A stretch of 44,764 nucleotides of DNA, taken from assembly GCF_000310205.1 (NCBI RefSeq), contig NZ_AMXE01000028.1, forward strand, positions 1 through 44,764. Reading direction: 5' to 3'. Below, in pieces: positions 12,860 through 20,874 of the stretch (positions within the stretch are counted from its first letter, which is position 1; the number at the start of each line of letters is the position of its first letter). Source of the DNA: Thauera linaloolentis 47Lol = DSM 12138. Its GTDB lineage: Bacteria > Pseudomonadota > Gammaproteobacteria > Burkholderiales > Rhodocyclaceae. A model generated the notes under the pieces. That model was not told the DNA's origin. It did not search any database and saw only the letters and a program-made list of their open reading frames with translations. A program made the position numbers and the translations under genes.

Positions 12860-12886
12860 TGCCATCGGGGTTGCAAATCGTGCCAT
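12860..12886. promoter_or_regulatory. Direct-repeat pair, likely AraC-family binding site
   Basis: TGCCAT occurs at 12860-12865 and again at 12881-12886, exactly 21 bases apart (two helical turns), each followed within a few bases by CGG. AraC-family proteins bind two direct half-sites with this spacing. The pair lies between liuA and the divergent AraC-type gene and abuts the candidate liuA -35 region, the class II activator arrangement. A separate 7-base inverted repeat, TAGTCCG at 12836-12842 and CGGACTA at 12888-12894, frames it. Confidence 0.5.
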
Positions 12887-12900
12887 GCGGACTAGCATCC

Positions 12901-13956
12901 ATGATCATGAAGATCCTCACCCCCTCGCCCGCCGAACTCACACTCGGCCGGGCCGCCACGCCGATCGCCTTCATCCGCGCGATCGCCACCGCGTACCACC
13001 GCCGGGGGATGGATCCGGCCAGCGCACTGCAACAGGCCCAGATCCCCGCCAGCCTGCTCGACGACCCCGATGCACGCGTCACCGCCGCGCAGATGGAAGC
13101 GATCTCCGGCATCGCCATGCAGGCGCTGGACGACGAGGCGCTGGGCTGGTTCTCGCGCCGCCTGCCGTGGGGCAGCTACGGCATGCTGTGCCGCGCCTCG
13201 CTCACCTCGCCCACGCTGGAAGTGGCGCTCAAGCGCTGGTGCCGCCACCATCGCCTGCTGACCGAGGACATCGTCTTCGAGTTCGACCAGCAGCGCGGCA
13301 CGGCAACGGTCCGCGTCGCCGAAAACACCGCACTCGGCGAACTGCGCGAGTTCTGCCTCGTCACCACGCTGCGCTACCTGCTGGGCTACGCCAGCTGGCT
13401 GATCGACTCAAGCATCGCGCTGGCGGAAACCCGCCTCCCCTTTCCCGTCCCACGCCACGCCGACGCCTATCCCTACCTGTTCCCCGGCCCGCTGCGCTTC
13501 GCCGCCGACACCGCCGGCTTCGCCTTCGACGCACGCTACCTGTCGCTGCCGGTGCGGCGAGACGAGCGCGCGCTGCAGGCGATGCTGCAGCGCGCGCTGC
13601 CGCTCACCGTGCTGCAATACCGCCGCGACCGTCTGCTGGTGCACCGCGTGGCGCAGCTGCTGGACGCCACGCCCAGCGGCGCCCACACCGCCGAGGACGT
13701 GGCCGCCCGGCTCAACCTGTCGGTACGCACCCTGCACCGGCAACTGAAGGACGAAGGCGTGTCGCTGCAGCGGCTGAAGAACGAGGCCCGCCGCGAACAC
13801 GCCATCCGCCTGCTGCTGCAGACGAAGAGGCCGGTCAAGCAAATCGCCGCCGCGGTCGGCTTCGACAGCGAAAAGAGCTTCGCGCGGGCGTTCCGGAGCT
13901 GGACGGGGGCGGCGCCGAGCGCGTTCAGGGCGGAGGCGCCGGAAGAACTGGCGTGA
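12901..13956 (+). CDS. AraC-family transcriptional regulator (arabinose-binding-domain type), divergent from liuA
   Basis: A 351-residue regulator. The N-terminal two thirds (about residues 20-210) match the arabinose-binding-domain family of AraC regulators seen in OruR/ArgR-like proteins. The C-terminal 100 residues hold two helix-turn-helix units: [20 protein letters not shown], then [20 protein letters not shown]. It is transcribed away from liuA, with 154 bases between the starts and direct repeats in between, so it is the obvious candidate to control the liu operon, probably as activator. No clear ribosome-binding site precedes the ATG at 12901; an ATG at 12907 is equally possible. Confidence 0.9.
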   Translation: MIMKILTPSPAELTLGRAATPIAFIRAIATAYHRRGMDPASALQQAQIPASLLDDPDARVTAAQMEAISGIAMQALDDEALGWFSRRLPWGSYGMLCRASLTSPTLEVALKRWCRHHRLLTEDIVFEFDQQRGTATVRVAENTALGELREFCLVTTLRYLLGYASWLIDSSIALAETRLPFPVPRHADAYPYLFPGPLRFAADTAGFAFDARYLSLPVRRDERALQAMLQRALPLTVLQYRRDRLLVHRVAQLLDATPSGAHTAEDVAARLNLSVRTLHRQLKDEGVSLQRLKNEARREHAIRLLLQTKRPVKQIAAAVGFDSEKSFARAFRSWTGAAPSAFRAEAPEELA

Positions 13957-14058
13957 GGCACATGCAAGCCTCACCATCAAGTTTGCCCATCCCCGGCCGT
14001 TAACCCGCCCGTGCGGCGCCAGCCCGGACCACGCGGACAGCAGACGAAGGAGAACACC

Positions 14059-14679
14059 ATGGCAACGACAGGCAGCGGCATCAACCAAGCGGCAGGCGGC
14101 AGCGCGGCGCAGGCGCCTCAGGCGGCAACGAGCATACAGCGCGGCGAAAGCGCCAGCCGCATGTCGACCGCGGAAACAGTGCGCCACGAACAGAACGCAG
14201 CGATCATCACCGCATCGCTGCAGGTGTCGATCAAGGCCGGCAACGACTCGCTCGCCTTGCTCTACCGTTCGGCCATCGACCACCTGAACGAAGTGCTGGC
14301 GCCGGGACAGAACGTCGACGTCATCGGCAAGGCCATGGAGCAGGACAACTCGCCCGAAGCCACCGCCGAGCGCATCCTGAGCTTCGCCACCGGCTTCTTC
14401 GACGCCTACGCGGCGCAGCACCCCGGCAAGGACACCGACACACTGGCACGCGACTTCACCGACCTGGTGCGGGGCGGCTTCGAGAAAGGCTTCAACGAAG
14501 CGCGCGACATCCTGCAGGGGCTGGGCGTGCTGGGCGGCAGCGACATCGAAAGCGGCATCATGAAGACCTACGAGCTGGTTTCCAAAGGCTTCGACGACTT
14601 CCTCGCCGCCAAGCTGAAACCCGCGGCCGAGGCGCAGCCACAGACGGACGAAGGGGCGAAGCCGGCGGAGAAGGCTTGA
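14059..14679 (+). CDS. DUF5610 domain-containing protein
   Basis: A 206-residue protein with a low-complexity Gly/Ala/Gln N-terminus, a central helical DUF5610-type domain (ILSFATGFFDAY, then RGGFEKGFNEARDILQGLG and a KTYELVSKGFDDFL helix), and a charged Ala/Glu/Lys-rich tail. There is no signal peptide or membrane span. The ATG at 14059 follows GAAGGAGAACACC, a good ribosome-binding site. Function unknown. It stands alone between the AraC gene (same strand, 102 bases away) and the convergent LysR gene. Confidence 0.8.
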   Translation: MATTGSGINQAAGGSAAQAPQAATSIQRGESASRMSTAETVRHEQNAAIITASLQVSIKAGNDSLALLYRSAIDHLNEVLAPGQNVDVIGKAMEQDNSPEATAERILSFATGFFDAYAAQHPGKDTDTLARDFTDLVRGGFEKGFNEARDILQGLGVLGGSDIESGIMKTYELVSKGFDDFLAAKLKPAAEAQPQTDEGAKPAEKA

Positions 14680-14703
14680 GCGCGCGCTGAGGCCCGCGGG
14701 CCG

Positions 14704-15615
14704 TCAGGCGCCGTGGCGGGCGAGGAAGTCGAGCAGCTCCGCCGCCCGCCCTTCGGGCGGAGTCTCGCCCGCGGTGCATAGGAGCAGCTTTCTGGCCGCC
14801 CAGGCGTCCGTGATCCTCGCCACCCCGATGCCGGCGCAGGCCAGTCGCCTGGCGGCGGCCGCAGGCACGACGGCGATGCCGACGCCATCGCCCACCAGGC
14901 CGATGACGGCTTCGAAGCTGCGCACGCGGACCCGGTAATGGAGCCCCCGCCCGTACTGCATCGCCCGCCCCTGCAGGAAGCGGCTCAATCCGCTCTCGGC
15001 CGGCAGGCCGACGAAAGGGTGTTCGAGCAGGTCGGCGAAGGGCACGCCGGCACCCGCCGGCCGGGATTCGGCCGGGAAGACCGCGACCAGATCGTCCTCT
15101 GCGAACAGGCGGGTGTGCAGCCCTTCGGTGCCGACGTAATCGGCGACGATGCCGATGTCGGCCTGCTCCTGCCGCATGGCGAGCAGGACGTCCTGGCTGC
15201 CCAGCTCGCGCAGGTCGATATCCACGTCCGCGCGCCCGGCGAGGAAGCGCCCGATGAGCGGCGGCAGATGCTCGGTCATCGCCGCGGTGTTGCACAGCAG
15301 CCGTATCGTGCTGCGGATGCCGTGCGCGTGGGCAGCCATCTCCGCATGCAGTATTTCCAGCTCGCGTTCGAGGCGGCCGGCATGCCGCAGCAGGGTGCGG
15401 CCGGCATCGGTCGGGCGGATGCCGAGCTTGGAGCGGTGCAGCAAGGCCGTGCCCAGGGCGTGCTCCAGCTTCTGCAGGCGCGTGCTGGCGGCCGCCAGCG
15501 AGAGGTGCATGGCCGCAGCGCCGCGCGTGATCGAGCCCGCTTCGACGACGGCGGCGAACAGATGAAGGTCAAACGTGGAAATACGATAGGGAACCACCCC
15601 CTCTCTTGGCGCCAT
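14704..15615 (-). CDS. LysR-family transcriptional regulator
   Basis: A 303-residue LysR-type regulator. The winged helix-turn-helix is at the N-terminus (FDLHLFAAVVEAGSITRGAA, then a recognition helix in AAASTRLQKLEHALG) and is followed by the two-lobed effector-binding domain. The ATG at 15615 is preferred because AGAAGG lies 9 bases upstream; an ATG at 15624 directly abuts that sequence. It is divergent from the TauE/SafE-family gene, with 83 bases between starts, the usual layout of a LysR regulator and its target. The effector is unknown. Confidence 0.92.
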   Translation of the reverse strand: MAPREGVVPYRISTFDLHLFAAVVEAGSITRGAAAMHLSLAAASTRLQKLEHALGTALLHRSKLGIRPTDAGRTLLRHAGRLERELEILHAEMAAHAHGIRSTIRLLCNTAAMTEHLPPLIGRFLAGRADVDIDLRELGSQDVLLAMRQEQADIGIVADYVGTEGLHTRLFAEDDLVAVFPAESRPAGAGVPFADLLEHPFVGLPAESGLSRFLQGRAMQYGRGLHYRVRVRSFEAVIGLVGDGVGIAVVPAAAARRLACAGIGVARITDAWAARKLLLCTAGETPPEGRAAELLDFLARHGA

Positions 15616-15698
15616 CGTCGTCATCCTTCTGTTTTGACGAAGGATATCATCGCCGATGCGTGATCGACACGTGGCCTGCCGGCCCCGATCATCGCCCC

Positions 15699-16436
15699 AT
15701 GGAAGCGACATTCCTCTTCATTGTTGCCGCGGTGTTCCTGGCGGCCGGCGCGGTCAAGGGCGTTTCCGGCATGGGGCTGCCCACGGTCTCGATGGCGCTG
15801 CTCGGCCTGCTGATGCCGCCGGCCGAGGCGGCGATGCTGATGGTGCTGCCGTCGCTGGCGACCAACGCCGCGCAATGCGCAGGCCCGCACTGGACGATGC
15901 TTGCGCGGCAGTTGTGGCCGATGTGGGCCGGCCTGCTGCTAGCGGCCTTGTTCAGCCCGATTTCGGCCGCCGATATCCCCGGGGGAGGCGCCTCGCGGGT
16001 CCTCGGGCTGGTGCTGATGGTCTACGGCATCTGGGGGCTGGCACGCCCCGCGCTCCCCGCCCTCGGGCACCATGCCCGGCTCGCCGGCAGTCTAGCCGGC
16101 TCGGCGACGGGGCTGGTGACCGCCGCGACCGGCGTTTTCGTGATCCCCATGGTGCCCTATCTGCAAGCGCTGAAACTGCCCAGGGATGCCTTCATCCAGG
16201 GGCTGGGCATCAGCTTCATGGTGGCGACAGCGGCCTTGATGCTGCGCCTGGGGAGCACCAGCGCGGCCGGCTGGGCAGCCAGCGCGCCGGCATGCGCGAC
16301 GGCGCTCATCGCGGCCTTCGCAGGGCTGTGGGCGGGGTCGCGGCTGCGGGGACGCCTGGACCCCGCGCAGTTCCAGCGTGTGCTCCATGGCGTTTTCCTG
16401 CTGCTGGGGCTCGTGATGGCCGGACGGTCGCTGTGA
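15699..16436 (+). CDS. TauE/SafE-family membrane exporter
   Basis: A 245-residue membrane protein with about eight hydrophobic segments and the two-repeat layout of the TauE/SafE (DUF81) family. The first repeat has GAVKGVSGMGLPTVSMALL; the second has AGSATGLVTAATGVFVIPM, matching the family's conserved glycine-rich helices. Such proteins are linked to export of sulfite, sulfoacetate or related organic anions, but the substrate here is unknown. It is divergent from the LysR gene, which probably regulates it. The ATG at 15699 has only a weak upstream ribosome-binding site. Confidence 0.88.
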   Translation: MEATFLFIVAAVFLAAGAVKGVSGMGLPTVSMALLGLLMPPAEAAMLMVLPSLATNAAQCAGPHWTMLARQLWPMWAGLLLAALFSPISAADIPGGGASRVLGLVLMVYGIWGLARPALPALGHHARLAGSLAGSATGLVTAATGVFVIPMVPYLQALKLPRDAFIQGLGISFMVATAALMLRLGSTSAAGWAASAPACATALIAAFAGLWAGSRLRGRLDPAQFQRVLHGVFLLLGLVMAGRSL

Positions 16437-16481
16437 CCGCCGAGGGGCGCCCATCCATGGCGGATTTCCTCCAGGCACGCT

Positions 16482-16940
16482 TCATTGCCGGTAGCGGACC
16501 GCCAGCATTTCCCCGCTTGCGCACACCTCTCCATTTGCGGACAGCGTCAGGTCCACCCACACTTTTCGCTCATCCATGCTGCGCAGTTTGCCCTTGATGA
16601 CGAGTTCGATACCCATCGGCGTGGGCCTCCGGAAATCGACCTTCAGGGACGCGGTCACGTAGCGGATGGGTTCGCCTTCCGACCCCATTTCGCGGTTCTG
16701 GGCCCGATGGGCGAACGCCGCGGCAGACGCTGCGCCGTGGCAATCCAGCAAGGAGGCAATCAGGCCGCCGTAAACGTGATCCGGAACGCCGCCGCTGTAT
16801 TCGGGCTTCGGCAAGAAGCGTGCAATCGTGTCGTCGCCATCCCAACGGCTCTTCAGGTGATGCCCTGCCGGGTTGTTCTTGCCGCAGCCATGGCAATGGC
16901 TGAATTTCTCGGCATAAAAATCCTGGAATGCAGCGTCCAT
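16482..16940 (-). CDS. PaaI-like hotdog-fold thioesterase
   Basis: A 152-residue single-hotdog protein of the PaaI/YbgC superfamily, which hydrolyses acyl-CoA thioesters. The active-site stretch DHVYGGLIASLLDCHGA has His55, Gly58-Gly59 and acidic Asp66, replacing the common HGG with YGG. The N-terminus has CHGCGKNNPAG, a motif seen in a subgroup of these thioesterases with an extra cysteine pair. It starts 9 bases after the AEC transporter on the same strand and is probably cotranscribed. The physiological substrate is not evident. Confidence 0.87.
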   Translation of the reverse strand: MDAAFQDFYAEKFSHCHGCGKNNPAGHHLKSRWDGDDTIARFLPKPEYSGGVPDHVYGGLIASLLDCHGAASAAAFAHRAQNREMGSEGEPIRYVTASLKVDFRRPTPMGIELVIKGKLRSMDERKVWVDLTLSANGEVCASGEMLAVRYRQ

Positions 16941-16949
16941 TTCGTTTCC

Positions 16950-17861
16950 TTAGATTTGCGCCAGCGCCGCCATCACCAGCAGAAGGCTGATCGCGGACAG
17001 CAAGGTTTGAAAAGTGATGATGCCGGCCATCAGATGGCTGTCTCCGCCCAGTTGTCGTGTCAGGACATAGGACGTCGGGGCGGTCGGCAGGGCGAAGAAC
17101 AGCACGAGGACGGCGGTTTCGATGGCGGGCAGCGCCAGCGCCCTGGCGCTCAGAAACGCGAGCGCCGGCACCAGAATCAGTCGGATCAGACTGTTCCCGA
17201 TCAGCGCGGCGCCCTGCCCCCGGAGCTCATCGAGCTTCAGCGCGGCCCCCACGCACAGCAGCCCCAGCGGCAGGCTGGTATTCGCCAGCAGGCTCAGCAG
17301 CTTGTCCATGCCCCATTTCAGTTCGAGCCCCGCCAGATTGAAAATTACGCCGGCCAGGCAGGCCAGGATCAGCGGATTCTTTGCGACCGGAATCAGCAAT
17401 GCCACGGGATGCTTGCCATTGCCGGCCGACAGCGCCAGCACCGACAGCAGGTTCACGGCCGGCACGAGCACCGCGAGAATCACCGCGGCGAGAACCATGC
17501 CTTCCTTGCCATACAGGCCGCTGACGGCGGCAAGGCCCAGATAGGTATTGAAGCGCAGCAGGCCCTGCAGCAACACACCGAAGCGGGCAGCCGGCCAGCG
17601 CCTGAAGCGGCAGGCGACGACCAGGCCGGCGGTGACCGCTCCCAGCACGACGAGCGCTGCGGCGAGCAGGCGCGGCAGCGCGGGGCTGTCCAGCGGGGCG
17701 GTGGCAAGGCTGCTGAAGAGCAGCGCCGGAAACAGGACGAAGTAGTTGAATCGCTCCGCGCCCGGCCAGAAACCCGCCCCCGGGAAACCCGATCGCTGCA
17801 TGGCATGGCCGGCCACGATCAGGATGAAGAGAGGCCAAAGCGAAACCAGTATGTAGCTCAT
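16950..17861 (-). CDS. AEC-family transporter (auxin efflux carrier family)
   Basis: A 303-residue integral membrane protein with about ten hydrophobic segments in two inverted halves. The first helices match AEC permeases (VSLWPLFILIVAGHAMQRSG), and the N-x-x-L/x-P break is visible in the fourth helix region. The family includes malonate and other dicarboxylate exporters as well as plant auxin carriers; the bacterial substrate is usually a carboxylic acid. The ATG at 17861 has AAGGG about 8 bases upstream; an ATG at 17876 is less well spaced. It precedes the thioesterase gene. Confidence 0.87.
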   Translation of the reverse strand: MSYILVSLWPLFILIVAGHAMQRSGFPGAGFWPGAERFNYFVLFPALLFSSLATAPLDSPALPRLLAAALVVLGAVTAGLVVACRFRRWPAARFGVLLQGLLRFNTYLGLAAVSGLYGKEGMVLAAVILAVLVPAVNLLSVLALSAGNGKHPVALLIPVAKNPLILACLAGVIFNLAGLELKWGMDKLLSLLANTSLPLGLLCVGAALKLDELRGQGAALIGNSLIRLILVPALAFLSARALALPAIETAVLVLFFALPTAPTSYVLTRQLGGDSHLMAGIITFQTLLSAISLLLVMAALAQI

Positions 17862-17910
17862 CGGAATGCCCTTCATCGCAGGCCCTCCGGCGCGTCCTGC
17901 ATGCCTTCGG

Positions 17911-17976
17911 CGGCCGGCCGGATCCGTGGCAGGCCCCCTTACCGGAAGCCCCTCCTCCACCGGATCCGGCCGGCCG
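17911..17976. repeat. 16-bp perfect inverted repeat with 34-base loop
   Basis: CGGCCGGCCGGATCCG at 17911-17926 is repeated in reverse complement at 17961-17976. The pair lies in the 147-base gap between the AhpD-like gene and the AEC transporter, both minus strand. No T-run follows on either strand, so it is not a classic intrinsic terminator; it could be an mRNA-stabilising or attenuating hairpin or a protein-binding site. Confidence 0.6.
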
Positions 17977-18008
17977 TCCCGAAACCAGGCGGACGACGCC
18001 TGGAAACC

Positions 18009-18587
18009 TTACCGGCCCAGCGAATAGAACTCCGCATTGGGCCGCATGTTGGTCACGTTGGCAATACGGTTGGACATGCCGAAGAAGGCCGAAATGCCTG
18101 CGATGTCCCAGGCGTCGTCCTCGCTGAAGCCATGCGCCTGCAGCGCTTCGAAGTCGGCCTCGCCGACCAGGTGGGCCGTCTGCGAGACCTTCATGGCGAA
18201 GTCGAGCATCGCCTTCTGGCGCTCGGTGATGTCGGCCTTGCGGTAGTTGGTGGCGACCTGGTCGGCAATCAGCGGGTTCTTGGCACGAATGCGCAGGATG
18301 GCGCCGTGCGCGATCACGCAGTACTGGCATTGATTCACGCCGCTCGTCGCCACCACGATCATTTCCCGCTCGGCCTTGGTCAGGTTGCCGGGCTTCTCCA
18401 TCAGGGCGTCGTGATAGGCGAAGAAGGCCCGGAACTCATCCGGCCGGTGGGCCAACGTCAGGAACACGTTGGGGATGAAACCGGACTTCTCCTGAACGGC
18501 GACGATCCGGGCCCGGATGTCTTCGGGCATGTCCTGCAGATCGGGGACGGGGAAACGGCTCACGGCGGCTTGTTGTGCTTGGGTCAT
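18009..18587 (-). CDS. AhpD/carboxymuconolactone-decarboxylase-family protein (peroxidase-related)
   Basis: A 192-residue alkylhydroperoxidase-like protein. The catalytic layout is Glu73, then Cys87-x-x-Cys90 and His94 (NQCQYCVIAHG), as in AhpD and the peroxidase-related enzyme group. These reduce peroxides with the two cysteines. The length, longer than a minimal CMD domain, matches the uncharacterised peroxidase-related subgroup. It starts 49 bases after the acrylyl-CoA reductase-like gene, so it may be the third gene of the tetR-acuI transcript. The electron donor is unknown. Confidence 0.88.
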   Translation of the reverse strand: MTQAQQAAVSRFPVPDLQDMPEDIRARIVAVQEKSGFIPNVFLTLAHRPDEFRAFFAYHDALMEKPGNLTKAEREMIVVATSGVNQCQYCVIAHGAILRIRAKNPLIADQVATNYRKADITERQKAMLDFAMKVSQTAHLVGEADFEALQAHGFSEDDAWDIAGISAFFGMSNRIANVTNMRPNAEFYSLGR

Positions 18588-18636
18588 GCTTTTCTCCTTC
18601 GAATGGATGGGTCAGGCTCTGGATGCTGCAGTTCTC

Positions 18637-19620
18637 TTATCGATTGACGTCCACGACGACACGGCCGCGCACCTCGCCCTTCAGAATGCTTTCGGCAAGG
18701 GGAATCGCCTCGGCAAGGCCGACCTCGCGGCTGATCTGGCCGAGCTTGGCGATGTCGAGGTCGCTGCCCAGGCGCTGCCACGCCAGCAGGCGGTCGGCGC
18801 GCGGGCACATCACGCTGTCGACACCCGCCAAGGTGACGCCGCGCAGGATGAAGGGCGCGACACTCGCCGGCAGGTCCATGCCCGCCGCCAGGCCGCAGGC
18901 GGTCACCACGCCGCGGTATTTCGTCGTCGCGCAGACGTTGGCCAGCACATGGCTGCCGGCGACATCGACCGCACCCGCCCAGCGCTCTCTGCCCAGCGGT
19001 TTGCCGGGGGCAGAGAAATCGGCGCGGTCCACCACGTCCTTCGCACCAAGCGCCTTCAGGTAATCGGCATCCTTGGTGCGGCCGGTCATTGCAACCACCG
19101 CATAGCCCAGTTTTGCCAGCACCGCGACGGCGACGCTGCCCACGCCGCCCGCCGCGCCGGTGACGAGAATTTCGCCATCCGCCGGCTTCACGCCATGCCG
19201 TTCCAGCGCCAGCACGCACAGCATCGCGGTATAGCCCGCGGTGCCGATCGCCATCGCCTGCTGCGGCGAGAACGCCGCGGGCAGCGGCACCAGCCAGTCG
19301 CCGTTCAGCCGCGCCTTCTGCGCCAGGCCGCCCCAGTGCGTTTCGCCGACGCCCCAGCCGTTGAGCAGCACCGCATCTCCGGCCTTGTATTCCGGATGCG
19401 AGCTGTCCTCGACCACGCCGGCCAGGTCGATGCCCGGCACCATCGGGAACTTCCGCACCACCGGCCCCTTGCCGGTGATCGCCAGGCCATCCTTGTAGTT
19501 GATCGTCGAATGGCTGACGCGGACCGTGACGTTACCCTCGGGCAACTGCGCCTCGTCGATGTCCTTCACGCTGGCGCGGTAGCCTGCTTCGTCCTTCTCG
19601 ATCAATATGCCCTTGAACAT
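18637..19620 (-). CDS. acuI: Acrylyl-CoA reductase / YhdH-type quinone-oxidoreductase-like enzyme
   Basis: A 327-residue MDR-superfamily oxidoreductase of the YhdH/AcuI group, which reduces acryloyl-CoA to propionyl-CoA with NADPH. Signs: [20 protein letters not shown] near the N-terminus, the PGIDLAGVV motif, [15 protein letters not shown], and the nucleotide loop [20 protein letters not shown] around residues 155-175. No zinc-binding cysteines are present. The ATG at 19620 is preceded by AAGGAGGAAGGC. It follows the TetR gene by 47 bases, with a palindrome between them. In Rhodobacter sphaeroides acuI is controlled by the TetR protein AcuR, which supports the name; a general MDR role is possible. 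Confidence 0.85.
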   Translation of the reverse strand: MFKGILIEKDEAGYRASVKDIDEAQLPEGNVTVRVSHSTINYKDGLAITGKGPVVRKFPMVPGIDLAGVVEDSSHPEYKAGDAVLLNGWGVGETHWGGLAQKARLNGDWLVPLPAAFSPQQAMAIGTAGYTAMLCVLALERHGVKPADGEILVTGAAGGVGSVAVAVLAKLGYAVVAMTGRTKDADYLKALGAKDVVDRADFSAPGKPLGRERWAGAVDVAGSHVLANVCATTKYRGVVTACGLAAGMDLPASVAPFILRGVTLAGVDSVMCPRADRLLAWQRLGSDLDIAKLGQISREVGLAEAIPLAESILKGEVRGRVVVDVNR

Positions 19621-19636
19621 GCCTTCCTCCTTCATT

Positions 19637-19651
19637 TAGACCGATCGTCTA
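19637..19651. promoter_or_regulatory. TetR-type operator before acuI
   Basis: TAGAC-CGATC-GTCTA, a perfect 5-base inverted repeat with a 5-base centre, lies 17 bases before the acuI start. The same motif with 3 changes of 15 occurs in front of the TetR gene at 20317-20331. Two copies, one before each gene, suggest that the TetR protein binds both. Confidence 0.55.
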
Positions 19652-19667
19652 CGAAAAAACAAAAAAA

Positions 19668-20306
19668 TCAGCCCGTCGGCAGGCTGGCAAAGAAAAAATC
19701 AGCAAACACTTCGAGCGGCTCCGCGCTGCGCTCGAGCTTGGCACGCAGCACCGCGCCCTCCCAGCCGATCCAGAAAAACGCTGCAAACCGCTCGGCGTCC
19801 GCCTCGGGGGCCAGTTCCCCCGCCTTCCGGGCCTCGCCCAGGCAGGCCGCGAAACGGACCTGCCAGTCTTCGAAGGTCTCCTTGAGCCGGGCGCGAAAGC
19901 TCTCGGGCAGCGCGCCCATTTCCTGCCCCAGGTTTCCGATCAGGCAGCCGCGGCGGAATTCGTGGCGGGCCATGCCCTCCGTCGCATCGGCCACGAAGGC
20001 GCGCAAACGGTTCAAGGGCGAGAGAGACGGGTTGCCGAGATGGCGATCCAGCTTGCGCGCGAAAAACACCCCGTAGCGCTCGATCAGGTCGAGGCCGAAG
20101 ACTTCCTTGCTGCCGAAATAGTGGTAGAAGGAACCTTTCGGCACCCCGACCCGGCCCAGGATTTCCTCAATGCCGGTCGCGGAGAAACCCTTCTCGGTGA
20201 GCACTTCCAGACCGGCGCGCAGCAGCAGTTCGCGTGTCTCCATGAGGTTTTCACGCTGTCTGGGCGGCCTGCCGCGGCGACGGGGAACTTGCTGTTCGGC
20301 TTCCAT
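19668..20306 (-). CDS. TetR/AcrR-family regulator (AcuR-like)
   Basis: A 212-residue TetR repressor. A basic N-terminus (RRRGRPPRQRE) precedes the helix-turn-helix at about residues 24-68, with GFSATGIEEILGRVGVPKGS and the recognition helix FYHYFGSKEVFG. The remainder is the all-helical ligand-binding domain. It is upstream of and codirectional with the acuI-like gene. The matching palindromes before both genes suggest autoregulation and control of acuI, as for AcuR and acrylate; the inducer here is inferred, not seen. Confidence 0.88.
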   Translation of the reverse strand: MEAEQQVPRRRGRPPRQRENLMETRELLLRAGLEVLTEKGFSATGIEEILGRVGVPKGSFYHYFGSKEVFGLDLIERYGVFFARKLDRHLGNPSLSPLNRLRAFVADATEGMARHEFRRGCLIGNLGQEMGALPESFRARLKETFEDWQVRFAACLGEARKAGELAPEADAERFAAFFWIGWEGAVLRAKLERSAEPLEVFADFFFASLPTG

Positions 20307-20316
20307 GCAGCGACAT

Positions 20317-20331
20317 TAAACTGATCGTCTC
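20317..20331. promoter_or_regulatory. TetR-type operator before the tetR gene
   Basis: TAAACTGATCGTCTC, a match at 12 of 15 positions to the motif before acuI (19637-19651). It lies 11 bases upstream of the tetR start and would overlap the transcription start or ribosome-binding region, which fits autorepression. Confidence 0.45.
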
Positions 20332-20423
20332 TTAAAATCAACCCCCAAACCATCTCAACCCACTCCAGACTCCAGCACGCCGGAAGCAACATGAAAACCC
20401 ACGAACTGCTGGCCGGAGGACCC

Positions 20424-20693
20424 TCAGTTCCCAGACGGCCGCCACACCACCAGCCAACCGAGCACGGAACCCGCCACGCTGCCGATCAGGCCGGCGCCGA
20501 GCGGCATGGGCTCATCCGTGAAATAGCCAAGCGCGGCGCCGATGCCGAAACCGACGAGGGCAAACCCGGCCACCCGGCGGCGGCGAGCCTCGGCCTGCGC
20601 CTCGTCGAGGCGCTTGCGGCGGGCTTCCTCGTGGGCACGAAAGCCCGGTTCGAGAACGGCTCGGACCATCGCCTCTGCCTGTGTCTTGTTCAT
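20424..20693 (-). CDS. Small membrane protein of unknown function
   Basis: An 89-residue protein: an N-terminal charged amphipathic segment rich in Glu, Arg and Ala (about residues 1-38), then two hydrophobic, glycine-rich helices (GFALVGFGIGAALGYF and GLIGSVAGSVLGWLVVW) joined by a short DEPMP loop. This layout resembles small inner-membrane proteins with a glycine-zipper pair, but I do not recognise a named family. The ATG at 20693 follows AGGTATGCC. It stands alone between the tetR gene and the lld terminator. Confidence 0.62.
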   Translation of the reverse strand: MNKTQAEAMVRAVLEPGFRAHEEARRKRLDEAQAEARRRRVAGFALVGFGIGAALGYFTDEPMPLGAGLIGSVAGSVLGWLVVWRPSGN

Positions 20694-20798
20694 TGGCATA
20701 CCTGGACGGAAAAAAACAGCAAGTGTGTGATCAAGGGCTGCTGCTGCCTCATGAAAAAGTGAAATGACATAAATCCTCCGACATGAACCAACAAGCAA

Positions 20799-20837
20799 AA
20801 CGGCCGGCCCCGCTCGCATCGAGCAGGACCGGCCGTT
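20799..20837 (-). terminator. Intrinsic terminator of the lldPRD operon
   Basis: An 18-bp stem (20799-20816 with 20820-20837) and a 3-base loop, 38 bases past the lldD stop. In minus-strand RNA the two imperfect positions become G-U pairs, while in plus-strand RNA they are A-C mismatches, so the hairpin favours minus-strand transcripts. The stem is followed by TTTTGCTTG. Its core is nearly the same as that of the hairpin at 24890-24926. Confidence 0.75.
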
Positions 20838-20874
20838 CGCCGTAGCAGCAAGCGCGCGCCGGGACGGCGCCCCT

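Noticed and set aside
14691-14702. GGCCCGCGGGCC palindrome between the DUF5610 and LysR genes as a terminator
   Set aside because: Too short for a stable loop and lacks a T-run; such palindromes are expected by chance at this GC content.
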